The notes: generated by a model not told the origin, from the sequence alone. 64,000 bases of DNA from Bacteroidales bacterium (GCA_017616895.1 JAFZXE010000029.1:62001-126000), one strand, 5' to 3'. Shown: positions 56,334 to 64,000, counted from the stretch's first letter. Numbers and translations: made by a program.

Positions 56334-56379
56334 CATATCAACATAAAACATATCATCATATCAACATAAAACATATCAA
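56334..56379. repeat. 23-bp direct tandem repeat
   Basis: Two copies of a 23-bp unit beginning CATATCAACATAAAACATAT differ at one base. They lie just after the heptamer array and before the nitroreductase gene. Confidence 0.85.
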
Positions 56380-56388
56380 CGACAAATA

Positions 56389-57036
56389 ATGGCAGACAAC
56401 TATCTTGAGAAACGTTACGAAGAGGTGTTCGGCAAAGGTCGGACGAAGGTGAAGCAGGTGGGGCACACGCTTGACGAGCTGCTGAAGAAGAACCGCAGCC
56501 ACAGAGGATATAACAAAAGCTACAAGGTGAGCCGCAGCGAGCTGGAACGCATCGTGGCGGTGAACACCAAGATACCGTCGGCATGCAACCAGCAGGTGCT
56601 GCGATTCAAGCTGGTTACGCACGACAGCGGAGCCGACATAGTGCTGCGCAACATACGTCTCGGAGCGGCGCTGCCCGAACTGCATCTGCCACTTGAGGGC
56701 ACCGAGCCGGAGGCATTTATCGTGGTGTGCAGCACCAAGCCAGAAAACAAGCTGATAGACATCGACCTCGGCATCTCGGCACAGAGCATGCTGCTGAAGG
56801 CCGTAGAGATGGGGTTGAACGGCATCATCATAGGAGCCTTCAACCACGAGAACATAGAGAAAGAATTAGGACTCCCCTACCCTCCCATAGCCATCATAGC
56901 CATAGGCAAAGGAGCTGAGAAGATAGAACTGACACCGATAAACGCAGACGAAAGCCACGCATACTACCGCAAAGATGGAGTACACTATGTGCCAAAAGTG
57001 AAGGTAGAGGAGTTGGTGGTCAGTGGGCAGCTTTAA
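56389..57036 (+). CDS. Nitroreductase family protein (second)
   Basis: 215-residue FMN oxidoreductase. Family features: KKNRSHRGYNKSYKVSRSEL (phosphate-binding arginines), NTKIPSACNQQVLRFKLV and the C-terminal half SAQSMLLKAVEMGLNGIIIGAFNHENIEKELGLP. It is not close to the nitroreductase at 9368-10045. Its last residues VVSGQL are encoded by the beginning of a heptamer array that also contains the stop codon. It starts soon after a tandem repeat. Confidence 0.88.
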   Translation: MADNYLEKRYEEVFGKGRTKVKQVGHTLDELLKKNRSHRGYNKSYKVSRSELERIVAVNTKIPSACNQQVLRFKLVTHDSGADIVLRNIRLGAALPELHLPLEGTEPEAFIVVCSTKPENKLIDIDLGISAQSMLLKAVEMGLNGIIIGAFNHENIEKELGLPYPPIAIIAIGKGAEKIELTPINADESHAYYRKDGVHYVPKVKVEELVVSGQL

Positions 57037-57065
57037 GCTGTGAGTTGTGAGCTGTAAGTTTTAAG
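57017..57065. repeat. Mixed-type heptamer array across nitroreductase stop
   Basis: Seven units in one register pass from the TGGTCAG type into the CTGTAAG/TTTTAAG type, showing that both types belong to one family. The nitroreductase stop codon lies inside it. Confidence 0.85.
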
Positions 57066-57110
57066 TGTCTCGTGACCTGAGCGAGGCCGTTAGTAGTAGG
57101 TGGTCAGCTG

Positions 57111-57959
57111 TTACTTGGCGTCGCGGACGAGTCGGACTGCGGAGCCGTAGTAGAGAGGCATTGGCGGGATGCTGACGTCCTCTTCGTAGGAGTCGAAAGT
57201 GAAGGCGTAAGCGGTGCCGTCCTCGAAATAGGAGGAAGTCCAATAGTATCCAGTCATATCAACCTCATCAACATAGTCGCCCATACGGTAGCCGGCGGCC
57301 GGCAGGAAGATAGCGCCGGCAGCCTCCATCTTACGCCACTGCCATTCTTCGTAGATGTTCGACTCGAAACCATTGTCGAAGGTGACTGCAAACACGCAGC
57401 TGTCGGGCACACGGAAATAGTCGGAGAGGATGACCATTCCGGGATAACCGCAGACGAGGGCGGGAGCAATCTTTTCCTTCGCTTTGTCGCGACCCTCGAT
57501 GAGGTATTCCCACTCGGAAGAAGAGAGTGTGCGCCACACACGAGCGCCAGAGCCTGCGTTGGATATGGTGACGAAACGGCCCCAGTCGTTGTTGTTGGTT
57601 TCAATACCTTGGCCGCCGTTCTCGTAATCGTCGGCATCGATGGAGGCGCAATAAGGAGCCACCATAAAGCCCGAAGTACCCCAACCGAAGAGGTCTATCC
57701 AGCCATCGTAGTAAGAACTGATGTTAGCGTTGCCGTCGGCGATGCAGTCGTATTGGTTTTCGGCGAAACGCCAAATGTGAGTGACGGCGTTGTACTGAAG
57801 GTTGCCGGGCGAGAATATGACCTGTTTTCCAGCAGCGACCGAGAAAGTGCCGCCCACCCTGTTGACCACAACATCACCGTCGGAAGGCACATCGACATCC
57901 TTGTTGCACGAGAAGAGTGCAACCGAGGCGAAAATCAAGAAAAATCTGAGGTATCGCAT
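57111..57959 (-). CDS. Lipoprotein of the Fibrobacter/Bacteroidetes paralogous-domain type
   Basis: 282-residue lipoprotein with signal ending VALFSCNKD. Conserved segments GGTFSVAAGKQVIFSPGNLQYN, HIWRFAENQYDCIA, GWIDLFGWGTSGFM and RTLSSSEWEYLIEGR are found in many repeated Bacteroidetes surface lipoproteins and in the Fibrobacter paralogous-domain family. Role unknown, probably surface-exposed. It starts 15 bp after the outer-membrane protein gene and is likely cotranscribed with it. Confidence 0.88.
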   Translation of the reverse strand: MRYLRFFLIFASVALFSCNKDVDVPSDGDVVVNRVGGTFSVAAGKQVIFSPGNLQYNAVTHIWRFAENQYDCIADGNANISSYYDGWIDLFGWGTSGFMVAPYCASIDADDYENGGQGIETNNNDWGRFVTISNAGSGARVWRTLSSSEWEYLIEGRDKAKEKIAPALVCGYPGMVILSDYFRVPDSCVFAVTFDNGFESNIYEEWQWRKMEAAGAIFLPAAGYRMGDYVDEVDMTGYYWTSSYFEDGTAYAFTFDSYEEDVSIPPMPLYYGSAVRLVRDAK

Positions 57960-57974
57960 GATAAAAAAGAGCGT

Positions 57975-58577
57975 TTAGAAAGTGAAACCAACACCGAGGC
58001 GACCGTCGATATAGCTGAAGCCGATGGTGGAGAATCCCGCCGAAATGACGACACGACGGAAATTATATATCAGGCCGCCCTCGATGGCGACGCTGGAGTA
58101 GCTGTTGGCTTGAGATTTGAGCCAGTAGCCGCCCTGAGTGTTATAGACGACGCTGCGATAGCTATAACCCGTGCCCACATAGAACCAGAGCGGTTTGACG
58201 GTACGGAAAAGCATACCGCCGGTGATTGAGAAGCGAGCCTTGGAAGTTCTTCCGTTGAAGTAATCTTCCTGGAGAGGATAGTCACCGATGGGGCGGTTGG
58301 AGCGGTTGAGTTCATAGTCGCCGTTGAAATGGTAGCCCGTGCCCGTATAGGCGCTGACATACCATCCGAGGATTCGCACCTGACCGTATGTGATACCGAA
58401 AGACCACTGAGGAGCGACGCTGGCGCCCACACCCCACATAACCATGTGAGACATATCCCACTCCTCGGGCAGCTCCTTACGCTGAGCGTTTGCGGTGGAG
58501 GCACAAAGCAACAACGCCACAAAAGCAAGAGGAACGAGACACTTAGAAAAAGTAATAAATAATTTATTTACAGCCAT
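57975..58577 (-). CDS. Outer-membrane beta-barrel protein
   Basis: 200-residue exported protein. Signal peptide (PLAFVALLLCASTANAQ) is followed by alternating hydrophobic strands typical of a small beta-barrel: QWSFGITYGQVRILGWYVSAYTGTGYHF, FYVGTGYSYRSVVYNTQGGYWL and a C-terminal GFSYIDGRLGVGFTF ending in Phe, as outer-membrane proteins do. No specific family is recognised. Start at 58577 matches the promoter box at 58620-58627. Likely a partner of the next-downstream lipoprotein. Confidence 0.82.
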   Translation of the reverse strand: MAVNKLFITFSKCLVPLAFVALLLCASTANAQRKELPEEWDMSHMVMWGVGASVAPQWSFGITYGQVRILGWYVSAYTGTGYHFNGDYELNRSNRPIGDYPLQEDYFNGRTSKARFSITGGMLFRTVKPLWFYVGTGYSYRSVVYNTQGGYWLKSQANSYSSVAIEGGLIYNFRRVVISAGFSTIGFSYIDGRLGVGFTF

Positions 58578-58619
58578 ATAACAATCAATGCATAAAAGTA
58601 TTGACAACCATCCAAAATG

Positions 58620-58627
58620 CAAATATA
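58620..58627 (-). promoter_or_regulatory. Promoter -7 box (TATATTTG)
   Basis: Consensus TAnnTTTG on the minus strand, 43 bp before the outer-membrane protein gene. Confidence 0.55.
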
Positions 58628-58662
58628 CACAAAAGTTTTAATCCAAAGGGAAGTAATAATTA

Positions 58663-58698
58663 TAAAAAGACCCCGCACAGATTATTGCCGCGCGGGGT
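58663..58698 (-). terminator. Rho-independent terminator
   Basis: Minus-strand stem ACCCCGC/GCGGGGT followed by CTTTTT, 20 bp after the DUF4097 gene, closing the ABC/GntR operon. Confidence 0.85.
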
Positions 58699-58718
58699 GG
58701 GAATGAAAAAAGTAACGG

Positions 58719-59498
58719 TTAGTGTTCGATGGACAAGCTGCCGGAGACGGATTCCATCTCGATTTCGATGCCGCCGTCGCCATAGGTGTATTCACCTTTG
58801 GAGACTTTGGTGGCGAAGGGGCAGTTGAACTTGCCGCTGACCGACTCCATCTCGGCATTGAATCCCCAATCTTCGGGCAGACAAAGCGAGGCGCTGCCAG
58901 AGACGGATTCGAGCGAAATCTTGTCGGGGCGAGCTGCGGAATCCGCGCCGGTGAAATCGGCAGAGAGGCAGCCGGAGACGGTGTTCATGTCGAGCGAGCG
59001 CACGGCGGATTTGCTCATGGTCAAGCCGGCGGAGACGCCGTCGAGCTCGAACTCACCACAAGAGATGCCTTTAACCGTGACGTCGGAGGAGACGATATCC
59101 AGTTCGATTTTGTCGAGGTCCCACGAGGCCGGCACCTTGACGGTGAGCTGCTTGTCGAAATTCTTGAACCTAGCACCCGACTTGCCGAACTGTATGTGCA
59201 GGTGGTTACCGTTCTGAAGCCAGTAGTGCATGGTGGTCTCTTCGGTGAGGGCTTTCTCGGAAGTTTCGGAGAAAAGCAACTCGTTGCCGTCGTAGGACTC
59301 GATGTTGACGCTGCCCGAAACCCAGTCGATCTCGAGTTTGGAGATGGCGTTTGCTATCGGCTCGCTGCCCGCCTTGTATTGAGCGGCGTGTTCGTATTTG
59401 GATGAAATCTTGATGCGGTCCGTGTTTATCTTGATGCAGCTCGTGAAAGAGAACACCGTGAGAGCGGACAAGACTAAAAGAAAAGCTATTTTTTTCAT
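58719..59498 (-). CDS. DUF4097-family beta-helix lipoprotein
   Basis: 259-residue exported protein, signal peptide ending FSFTSCIK with lipobox. It contains repeated beta-strand units with the phrase ESVSGS or VSGS (WVSGSVNIES, LESVSGSASL, MESVSGKFN, MESVSGSLS), the pattern of DUF4097 adhesin-like domains that form right-handed beta-helices. Role is unknown; it is often found with envelope-stress regulators. It ends the operon and starts 21 bp after the DUF975 gene. Confidence 0.9.
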   Translation of the reverse strand: MKKIAFLLVLSALTVFSFTSCIKINTDRIKISSKYEHAAQYKAGSEPIANAISKLEIDWVSGSVNIESYDGNELLFSETSEKALTEETTMHYWLQNGNHLHIQFGKSGARFKNFDKQLTVKVPASWDLDKIELDIVSSDVTVKGISCGEFELDGVSAGLTMSKSAVRSLDMNTVSGCLSADFTGADSAARPDKISLESVSGSASLCLPEDWGFNAEMESVSGKFNCPFATKVSKGEYTYGDGGIEIEMESVSGSLSIEH

Positions 59499-59519
59499 AG
59501 TATGATTGTTTTGTTTGGT

Positions 59520-60128
59520 TTATTCAGCGAAACGAGGGGTTTCCTCTACTTTTTCATCGCTCTTGGCGAGGAGGTCCTGATAGAAGTGAGCGTGAGCGGC
59601 CTCCATCTTAGGTTGAACCCAGAGGAGCAGGATGCCGAATGTGAAGCAGCTGAGGATAAGCCAGCCGATATAGCTCAGGTCGAGGAGGAAGAGTTTGCCT
59701 TTGTGGCCTTTCATCATCATACGGCTCTGGTGGATACATTCCTCAGAAGAAAGCTCAGGGTTGTCTGCAGCGATGTAGTAGGTCATAGCGTAGGCATAGC
59801 TCTTGACGATACCAGGGATGATGAACAGCAGCGTCCACAGGAAGGTGTAGAGAGCCCTCATGAACGAAATCTCGAGGAAACGAGAGTACTTGCCGTCGGA
59901 GAAGCAGGCGAACATGCGGTCGAAGAAATCGACATCTTTGTCGTTGCGGACGACCTGCAACATGGCCACACTATAGCCAAACGCAATAGGCAGCGTCACA
60001 AAGATGGTGAGCAGCAGACCCGTAGCGCCAGAGATAAGAGTGAGAACCAAAGTACCCAGAACGATGGGCCACATTTTGCGGGACAGCGACTGTGCCGCTA
60101 ATTCGCGATATTCTTTACAAGTTTTCAT
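59520..60128 (-). CDS. DUF975 family membrane protein
   Basis: 202-residue protein with about five hydrophobic segments. Family features are the N-terminal KTCKEYRELAAQSLSRKMWPIVLG, FLWTLLFIIPGIVKSYAYAMTYYIAADNPELS with the conserved Ser-rich SSEECIHQSRMMMKGHKGKLF, and SYIGWLILSCFTFGILLLWVQPK. DUF975 proteins are widespread in Firmicutes and Bacteroidetes and have no proven function. Start at 60128 follows the GntR gene by 32 bp, in the same direction. Confidence 0.9.
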   Translation of the reverse strand: MKTCKEYRELAAQSLSRKMWPIVLGTLVLTLISGATGLLLTIFVTLPIAFGYSVAMLQVVRNDKDVDFFDRMFACFSDGKYSRFLEISFMRALYTFLWTLLFIIPGIVKSYAYAMTYYIAADNPELSSEECIHQSRMMMKGHKGKLFLLDLSYIGWLILSCFTFGILLLWVQPKMEAAHAHFYQDLLAKSDEKVEETPRFAE

Positions 60129-60160
60129 GATTGTGTTGTTTAATTGATTATTGATTTTTT

Positions 60161-60514
60161 TTACATTTTTTCGGCGTGATGTTTCAAGTCGTCGAAGGTG
60201 AGGCCGAGGACACGCATCTGCGAGGCGATGTAGGGCAGTTCCTCGTTGAGGAAATACTCGCGCTGGAGGTTGAGCGCAAGGGTCTTGGCGTCGGGAGCCA
60301 CGAAATAGCCCACCCCTCGGCGGTTGAAGATGATTTCGGCGCTTTGCAGATAGTCGAACGAGCGGAGAGCGGTGTTGGGGTTTACACCCAGCTGCTCGGC
60401 GACCTCGCGGACGGAGGCGATGCGCTCGTCGGGCTTCCACTCGCCACTCAGAATGCGCTCACACATGGTGTCGGCTATCTGAAGATATATGGGTTTTTGT
60501 TTCTTGAAGTCCAT
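60161..60514 (-). CDS. GntR-family regulator (YtrA type)
   Basis: 117-residue regulator of the short YtrA subfamily: an N-terminal winged helix-turn-helix (PIYLQIADTMCERILSGEWKPDERIASVREVAEQLGVNPNTALRSFDYLQ) with a small C-terminal dimerisation helix. YtrA proteins in Bacillus repress ABC-transporter operons and respond to cell-wall antibiotics; here it sits next to an ABC ATPase and permease, so the same role is inferred. A conserved NPNTALRSFDYLQ recognition helix is seen. Confidence 0.93.
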   Translation of the reverse strand: MDFKKQKPIYLQIADTMCERILSGEWKPDERIASVREVAEQLGVNPNTALRSFDYLQSAEIIFNRRGVGYFVAPDAKTLALNLQREYFLNEELPYIASQMRVLGLTFDDLKHHAEKM

Positions 60515-60520
60515 TGTTCG

Positions 60521-60599
60521 AATTGAATGTTGAAAGTTATTCGCTTGATTTAATTTATTTTCAAGGTGCTCATGAATGCTAAAGCATTTGAAAGTTGAA
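60521..60599. repeat. Heptamer units flanking the permease-GntR gap
   Basis: AATTGAA and TGTTGAA (60521-60534), and ATTTGAA and AGTTGAA (60586-60599), each in 7-bp register, lie between the GntR gene and the permease gene. Confidence 0.5.
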
Positions 60600-60600
60600 A

Positions 60601-61446
60601 TTAGTACTTCATGCGTTTGAGGCGGAAGTAGGTCCAGACGAAGAGGCCGACGGTGATTATCGTGGAGATTACATTGCTGACAATCATAATAGTTCTGTAT
60701 GTCTGGAAGAATCCTTCCGGAACCGTATCTCCGATATTCTCCATTCCGGCGAACATTGTACCAAACATAATCGGGCTGGTGATAAACGACAACACAAAAT
60801 TGATGACGATGAAAGCCAGGATGGTCTTCAAAACCTTGTGGCTTTTGAAGATGGTGTTGGAGAACATGAAGGCTGCGCTGTAAAAAAGGTACGAAACGAT
60901 GAGAGTGAATACCATTGCCGAAGCAACGAATTTCAGGAACTGCACCGCCTCTACCGCTCCTTCGTTAGCGGCAGTTGCGAGTTGAATGTCGATCTCGTCA
61001 AGCTTTCCGAAAGGCTCCCAGAGCCACTCATGGTAAGCACCGAAAGGCAGGAGGGTGAGAATCAGGTCAACTGCCACACCGGCCACAAGGCACATCAACG
61101 GGCATACGATGACGCAATAGAGCAGCTGGCTGAGGTATTTCTCCAAGTGCGAGGCGGGCAACATAGCGTAGTAGATGCCATCCTTGGGGAGGTTGCAGGT
61201 CTTGAACATGCCCGATGGCACCATGATGACGCAGATGAACACCAAAGTGCCCAATATGATCCACCGCGCTACCGCAGGTATTTCAATATCGACATTGGGT
61301 ATGAAATTCAGCAATGCACAGAAAATCCATATTGCTGCGGGGATGAGGGTTATTATGAGCATAGACATGCCGAAACGAGGCCACATACCGCGAAAGTCCA
61401 TCGCGACGAGCTTCTTGAAACGATTCCAATCAAATGTATTATTCAT
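60601..61446 (-). CDS. ABC-2-type membrane protein
   Basis: 281-residue membrane protein with about six predicted helices (for example FGMSMLIITLIPAAIWIFCALL, WIILGTLVFICVIMV and VVNFVLSFITSPIMF-like regions). It is likely the permease partner of the adjacent ABC ATPase, as in YtrA-regulated exporters of Bacillus; the substrate is unknown. The C-terminus ends RLKRMKY. The ATPase gene ends 41 bp upstream and a heptamer array fills that gap. Confidence 0.82.
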   Translation of the reverse strand: MNNTFDWNRFKKLVAMDFRGMWPRFGMSMLIITLIPAAIWIFCALLNFIPNVDIEIPAVARWIILGTLVFICVIMVPSGMFKTCNLPKDGIYYAMLPASHLEKYLSQLLYCVIVCPLMCLVAGVAVDLILTLLPFGAYHEWLWEPFGKLDEIDIQLATAANEGAVEAVQFLKFVASAMVFTLIVSYLFYSAAFMFSNTIFKSHKVLKTILAFIVINFVLSFITSPIMFGTMFAGMENIGDTVPEGFFQTYRTIMIVSNVISTIITVGLFVWTYFRLKRMKY

Positions 61447-61455
61447 GGTATTATC

Positions 61456-61490
61456 AGTTTTAAGTTTTGAGTTTTAAGCTGTAAGTATTA
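61456..61490. repeat. Heptamer array at ABC ATPase stop
   Basis: Five units (AGTTTTA, AGTTTTG, AGTTTTA, AGCTGTA, AGTATTA) in exact register; the last contains the stop codon of the ABC ATPase gene on the minus strand. Confidence 0.8.
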
Positions 61491-62315
61491 TTGGAACATT
61501 GATTTGACGATGCGGCTGTTTTTGAGGACTGCGTTGAAGAGGCCTTCGATGTTGACGAGGCTTTCTTCGGCGTTGTCGTTGCGCACTACGTTCATGTAGC
61601 CACCCGGAAGCATCTCGCTGTAGAGGGCGTCGTCGCGCTTGGCGGCACCGTATTCAAAATAGAGGTGCTTGGTGATTTCCTCGACGCTGGCGTTGAGGAG
61701 CACGTCGTTGTTGGTGATGATGATTATCGGGTCGATGAGGTTCTCGACATCTTTGACCTGATGTGTGGAGACGATGATGCAGGTGTTCTCGTCGGCGCGT
61801 TTGGAGAGTATGCGGCGGAAGTCGCTCTTGGAGGGTATGTCAAGGCCGTTGGTGGGCTCGTCGAGCAGGACGTAGGAGGTGCCGAGTGAGAGAGCGCAGC
61901 AGATGAGCGACTTCTTCACCTGGCCGTAGGACATCTCGCGGAAGCGCTTGTCGGGATCGACATCGAGTTCGTGCATGAGCTCGTGGAAGACGCCCTGCGA
62001 ATAGTTTTTATAGAAGCGACCCCACTCGCCGACATATTTGGCGGGCGTGACGTCGTGCGGCAGACGGACCTCGTCGGGAAGGAAGACGATGTCCTCGAGG
62101 AAGGAGGGCTGGCGCTTGAAGGAGTCAACACCGTCAACGGTGCAGGAACCGGCCAGGGGACGCTGAAGACCGCTGATGATTTTGAGGAGGGTGGTCTTGC
62201 CGACACCGTTCTCGCCGAGGAGACCATAGATGCACCCCTTGTCGAACGACAACGAAATATTGTCGAAAACGGGCACGCGTTTGTAGGAAAATCCTAAGTT
62301 TTTAATTTCTATCAT
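61488..62315 (-). CDS. ABC transporter ATP-binding protein
   Basis: 275-residue ABC ATPase. Walker A is GLLGENGVGKTTLLK (residues 33-47), the signature is MSYGQVKK, Walker B YVLLDEPTNGL and the switch histidine is in IVSTHQVKD. This is the YtrB-like exporter type; with the membrane protein and GntR regulator it probably exports or removes membrane-acting compounds. It starts 80 bp after a consensus promoter box at 62396-62403. The signature has Tyr where most have Ser-Gly. Confidence 0.94.
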   Translation of the reverse strand: MIEIKNLGFSYKRVPVFDNISLSFDKGCIYGLLGENGVGKTTLLKIISGLQRPLAGSCTVDGVDSFKRQPSFLEDIVFLPDEVRLPHDVTPAKYVGEWGRFYKNYSQGVFHELMHELDVDPDKRFREMSYGQVKKSLICCALSLGTSYVLLDEPTNGLDIPSKSDFRRILSKRADENTCIIVSTHQVKDVENLIDPIIIITNNDVLLNASVEEITKHLYFEYGAAKRDDALYSEMLPGGYMNVVRNDNAEESLVNIEGLFNAVLKNSRIVKSMFQ

Positions 62316-62395
62316 AACTATTATTTTTAATTATTCTATTGATTATTCGTTATTTACACCTTGTTATTTGAGTGTATTAGTTAACTATGACACTG

Positions 62396-62403
62396 CAAAG
62401 GTA
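62396..62403 (-). promoter_or_regulatory. Promoter -7 box (TACCTTTG)
   Basis: Consensus TAnnTTTG on the minus strand about 80 bp before the ABC ATPase; the likely start of the ABC/GntR/DUF975/DUF4097 transcript. Confidence 0.6.
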
Positions 62404-62528
62404 CAAAAAGATTTATATCATGCAAGAAAAAAGTGAAAAATTTAAAAAAAAGTTTCAGGCGACGGCAGTTCGTTATGGGCAATAAGATTAACCTATTGGC
62501 GTTATTAGATATTATTACATTATAGAAG

Positions 62529-63404
62529 ATGGAAAACACAACAAAACAGCACGGTAACGCCACGGTGGCGTTTGTAACAAAATGGTGGAAAGTGATAGTA
62601 GCAGCTTTTGCGTTGGGGTTGGTGGCATCGACGCTAACCGCCTTTCTCATAAAGCCGATGTTCAAATCGACAGCGGTGTTCTTCCCGACAAGCTCGAACC
62701 GCCTGTCGAAGGCCATACTGGGCGACCGCTACACGTATGACTTCCTTGACTACGGCGACGAGGAAGACTGCGAATACGCGATGGAGATACTGAACTCGCA
62801 GACGATGCGCGACACGGTGTGCAGCCGCTTCAACCTCTTGACACACTACGCCATCGACGAGAACGATGCCCACAAGTTGTTCAAGATGCAGAAGATTTAC
62901 CACGGAAATGTTACGGCGAAAAGGACGAACAACCTGGCAATTGAGGTTTCTGTGATGGATTCCGACCCACAGTGGGCGGCAGACATAGCCAACTTCATAG
63001 TGATGTATTACGACACTTTGAGTCGTGCCGTACAACGCGAAAGGGCGCAGAACGCCTACGAGCTGATGAAGGGAACGAGCGAGAAACTACGCACGGAGAT
63101 AGCAAAACTACAGGACTCGCTGGCGACGACGCCTAAAAACAGTTACAGCTTGATGCAGATGCTGAACAGCAAATGCGAGGAACTGGCGGGCATAGAGTCG
63201 TATATGGCGGTAACAATGACAGACATGGAGACACCGGTCAGCCACAAGTTCAAACTCGACCGCGCCTCCGTTGCCGACAAGAAAGCCTATCCGAAAAGGC
63301 TGGCAATCATTCTTGCCGGAAGTCTTGGCGCGCTCCTTATCTGCATCGCGGCACTCATCGTGCTGGAATACGTGAAAAACGAGGAACTGAGGATAAAAGA
63401 GTAG
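62529..63404 (+). CDS. Wzz/chain-length-determinant family protein
   Basis: 291-residue inner-membrane protein with two membrane helices (WWKVIVAAFALGLVASTLTAFLI near residues 19-41 and LAIILAGSLGALLICIAALIV near 260-285) and a periplasmic coiled coil between them (residues about 160-220). This topology and the FKSTAVFFPTSSNRLSK segment after helix 1 fit Wzz/GNVR-type regulators of polysaccharide chain length. It is short and has no tyrosine-kinase domain. Its TAG stop begins a heptamer pair and the next gene starts about 24 bp later. Confidence 0.88.
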   Translation: MENTTKQHGNATVAFVTKWWKVIVAAFALGLVASTLTAFLIKPMFKSTAVFFPTSSNRLSKAILGDRYTYDFLDYGDEEDCEYAMEILNSQTMRDTVCSRFNLLTHYAIDENDAHKLFKMQKIYHGNVTAKRTNNLAIEVSVMDSDPQWAADIANFIVMYYDTLSRAVQRERAQNAYELMKGTSEKLRTEIAKLQDSLATTPKNSYSLMQMLNSKCEELAGIESYMAVTMTDMETPVSHKFKLDRASVADKKAYPKRLAIILAGSLGALLICIAALIVLEYVKNEELRIKE

Positions 63405-63418
63405 TTTTAAGTTTCTAG
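63402..63418 (+). repeat. Heptamer units after Wzz-like stop
   Basis: TTTTAAG and TTTCTAG follow the TAG stop codon directly in 7-bp register. Confidence 0.45.
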
Positions 63419-63427
63419 TCGTTTGTT

Positions 63428-64000
63428 TTGAATTTGCGGGAGTTTTTGAAACGCAATTACAAGGCCGTCATCGCGATGTCGGCGGTGGTTTTGTTTCTAG
63501 CCATAAACTACGTGCTGGCCACGCACAAAGAGCTTTGGTTCATGGCAGTACCCGCCGCATTGGTGCTGGTGTTGCTGTTCTTGAAAAACATGGACCTTGC
63601 GCTGATGGCGACGGCATTGGTGACGCCGCTGTCGGTCAATGTGGCTGTGCTTGGAGAGAGCGAGCTGTCGCTGCCTGCTGAGCCGATGATGATACTGCTG
63701 ACGGCGGTTTTTCTTATGAGGAGCACCATAGAGAAAGCTTACGACAAACGGCTGTTGCGACATCCCGTGTCGATAGCGGTGATGGTGATGCTGGTGTGGA
63801 TGGTGGTGGTGTCGGCGACATCGCAGCTGCCGCTAGTGTCGTTCAAATATACGGCCGCACGGCTGTGGTTTGTGATACCGTTCTTTTTCGCCGGCGCCTA
63901 CGCATTCAGAGACACCAAGAGAATACGGCAGTTTTTCTGGTGCTACGCAACAGGATTGATTGTGGTGGTTCTTATCACAACAGCGCGCACGATGGGGCAC
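63428..64000 (+). CDS. O-antigen ligase-like membrane protein (3' partial)
   Basis: The open frame runs off the window end after 191 codons. It starts at TTG (63428 or 63434) and encodes a multi-pass membrane protein beginning LREFLKRNYKAVIAMSAVVL. Several hydrophobic helices follow (for example LFLAINYVLA, AALVLVLLFLKN, WMVVVSATSQLP, WFVIPFFFAGAY). Position after the Wzz-like gene and the SFKYTAARLWFVIPFFFAGAY segment suggest a WaaL/Wzy-type O-antigen ligase or polymerase; the diagnostic periplasmic loop lies beyond the window. Confidence 0.75.
   Translation, partial: MNLREFLKRNYKAVIAMSAVVLFLAINYVLATHKELWFMAVPAALVLVLLFLKNMDLALMATALVTPLSVNVAVLGESELSLPAEPMMILLTAVFLMRSTIEKAYDKRLLRHPVSIAVMVMLVWMVVVSATSQLPLVSFKYTAARLWFVIPFFFAGAYAFRDTKRIRQFFWCYATGLIVVVLITTARTMGH

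Overview
The window is chromosomal DNA from a member of the Bacteroidota, most likely the order Bacteroidales. The evidence is a sodium-pumping Nqr operon, a type IX secretion block in the order porP-gldK-gldL-gldM-gldN, a large YidC, many lipoproteins with Bacteroidetes-type signal peptides, and repeated promoter -7 boxes of the form TAnnTTTG with few Shine-Dalgarno sequences. I cannot name a genus from the sequence alone. No rRNA, tRNA, CRISPR array or transposase gene was seen.

Layout. 1-5661: nqrB (5' end cut by the window) to nqrF plus an ogt-type repair gene; an ORF6N-domain gene interrupts the operon between nqrD and nqrE. 5700-20259: a long minus-strand stretch of small redox, detoxification and regulatory genes (two MmcQ/YjbR proteins, two Cys-rich flavoproteins, nitroreductase, metallo-beta-lactamase-fold hydrolase, CsaA, DUF362 protein, 4Fe-4S aldo/keto reductase, ferritin-like protein, OhrR, HxlR, PNPOx, flavodoxin, S41 peptidase). 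It includes an apparent CotH/glutathione-peroxidase chimera and the relic of an acetyltransferase. 20561-25671: yidC, a four-helix-bundle gene enclosed by perfect inverted repeats, nhaD and an unknown membrane-anchored protein. 26218-29508: two tandem hipB-hipS-hipT (HipBST) toxin-antitoxin modules, each with its own palindromic operators. 29647-39622: a UPF1-like helicase, lipoproteins, an LD-carboxypeptidase, a 165-bp MITE-like element and a heavy-metal RND efflux system. 39661-42801: a macrodomain-like protein and an ECF sigma operon. 42855-53872: a polysaccharide deacetylase, KdsC-like phosphatase, RlpA and the type IX secretion genes with a duplicated gldN, ending in a secreted EEP-family enzyme. 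54480-58577: thioesterase, alpha-L-fucosidase, nitroreductase, lipoprotein and an outer-membrane barrel. 58719-62315: a YtrA-type GntR/ABC/DUF975/DUF4097 operon. 62529-64000: Wzz-like and O-antigen-ligase-like genes, the latter cut by the window end.

How parts fit together. Nqr makes a sodium gradient that NhaD can use. The minus-strand block looks like a peroxide/electrophile and flavin-redox response unit, with OhrR as one candidate regulator. The 42.8-53.9 kb block joins envelope sugar chemistry to type IX secretion.

The most unusual feature is repetitive. Short arrays with an exact 7-bp period recur throughout. Their units differ in sequence but nearly all contain TAG, TAA or TGA. They repeatedly begin at, abut or contain the stop codon of the upstream gene, and in nqrB, nqrF and the helicase gene they sit in frame inside the coding sequence. 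A separate set of intergenic arrays has an 11-bp period. The four-helix-bundle gene enclosed by inverted heptamer arrays, and the tandem HipBST modules, are the other main points for follow-up.
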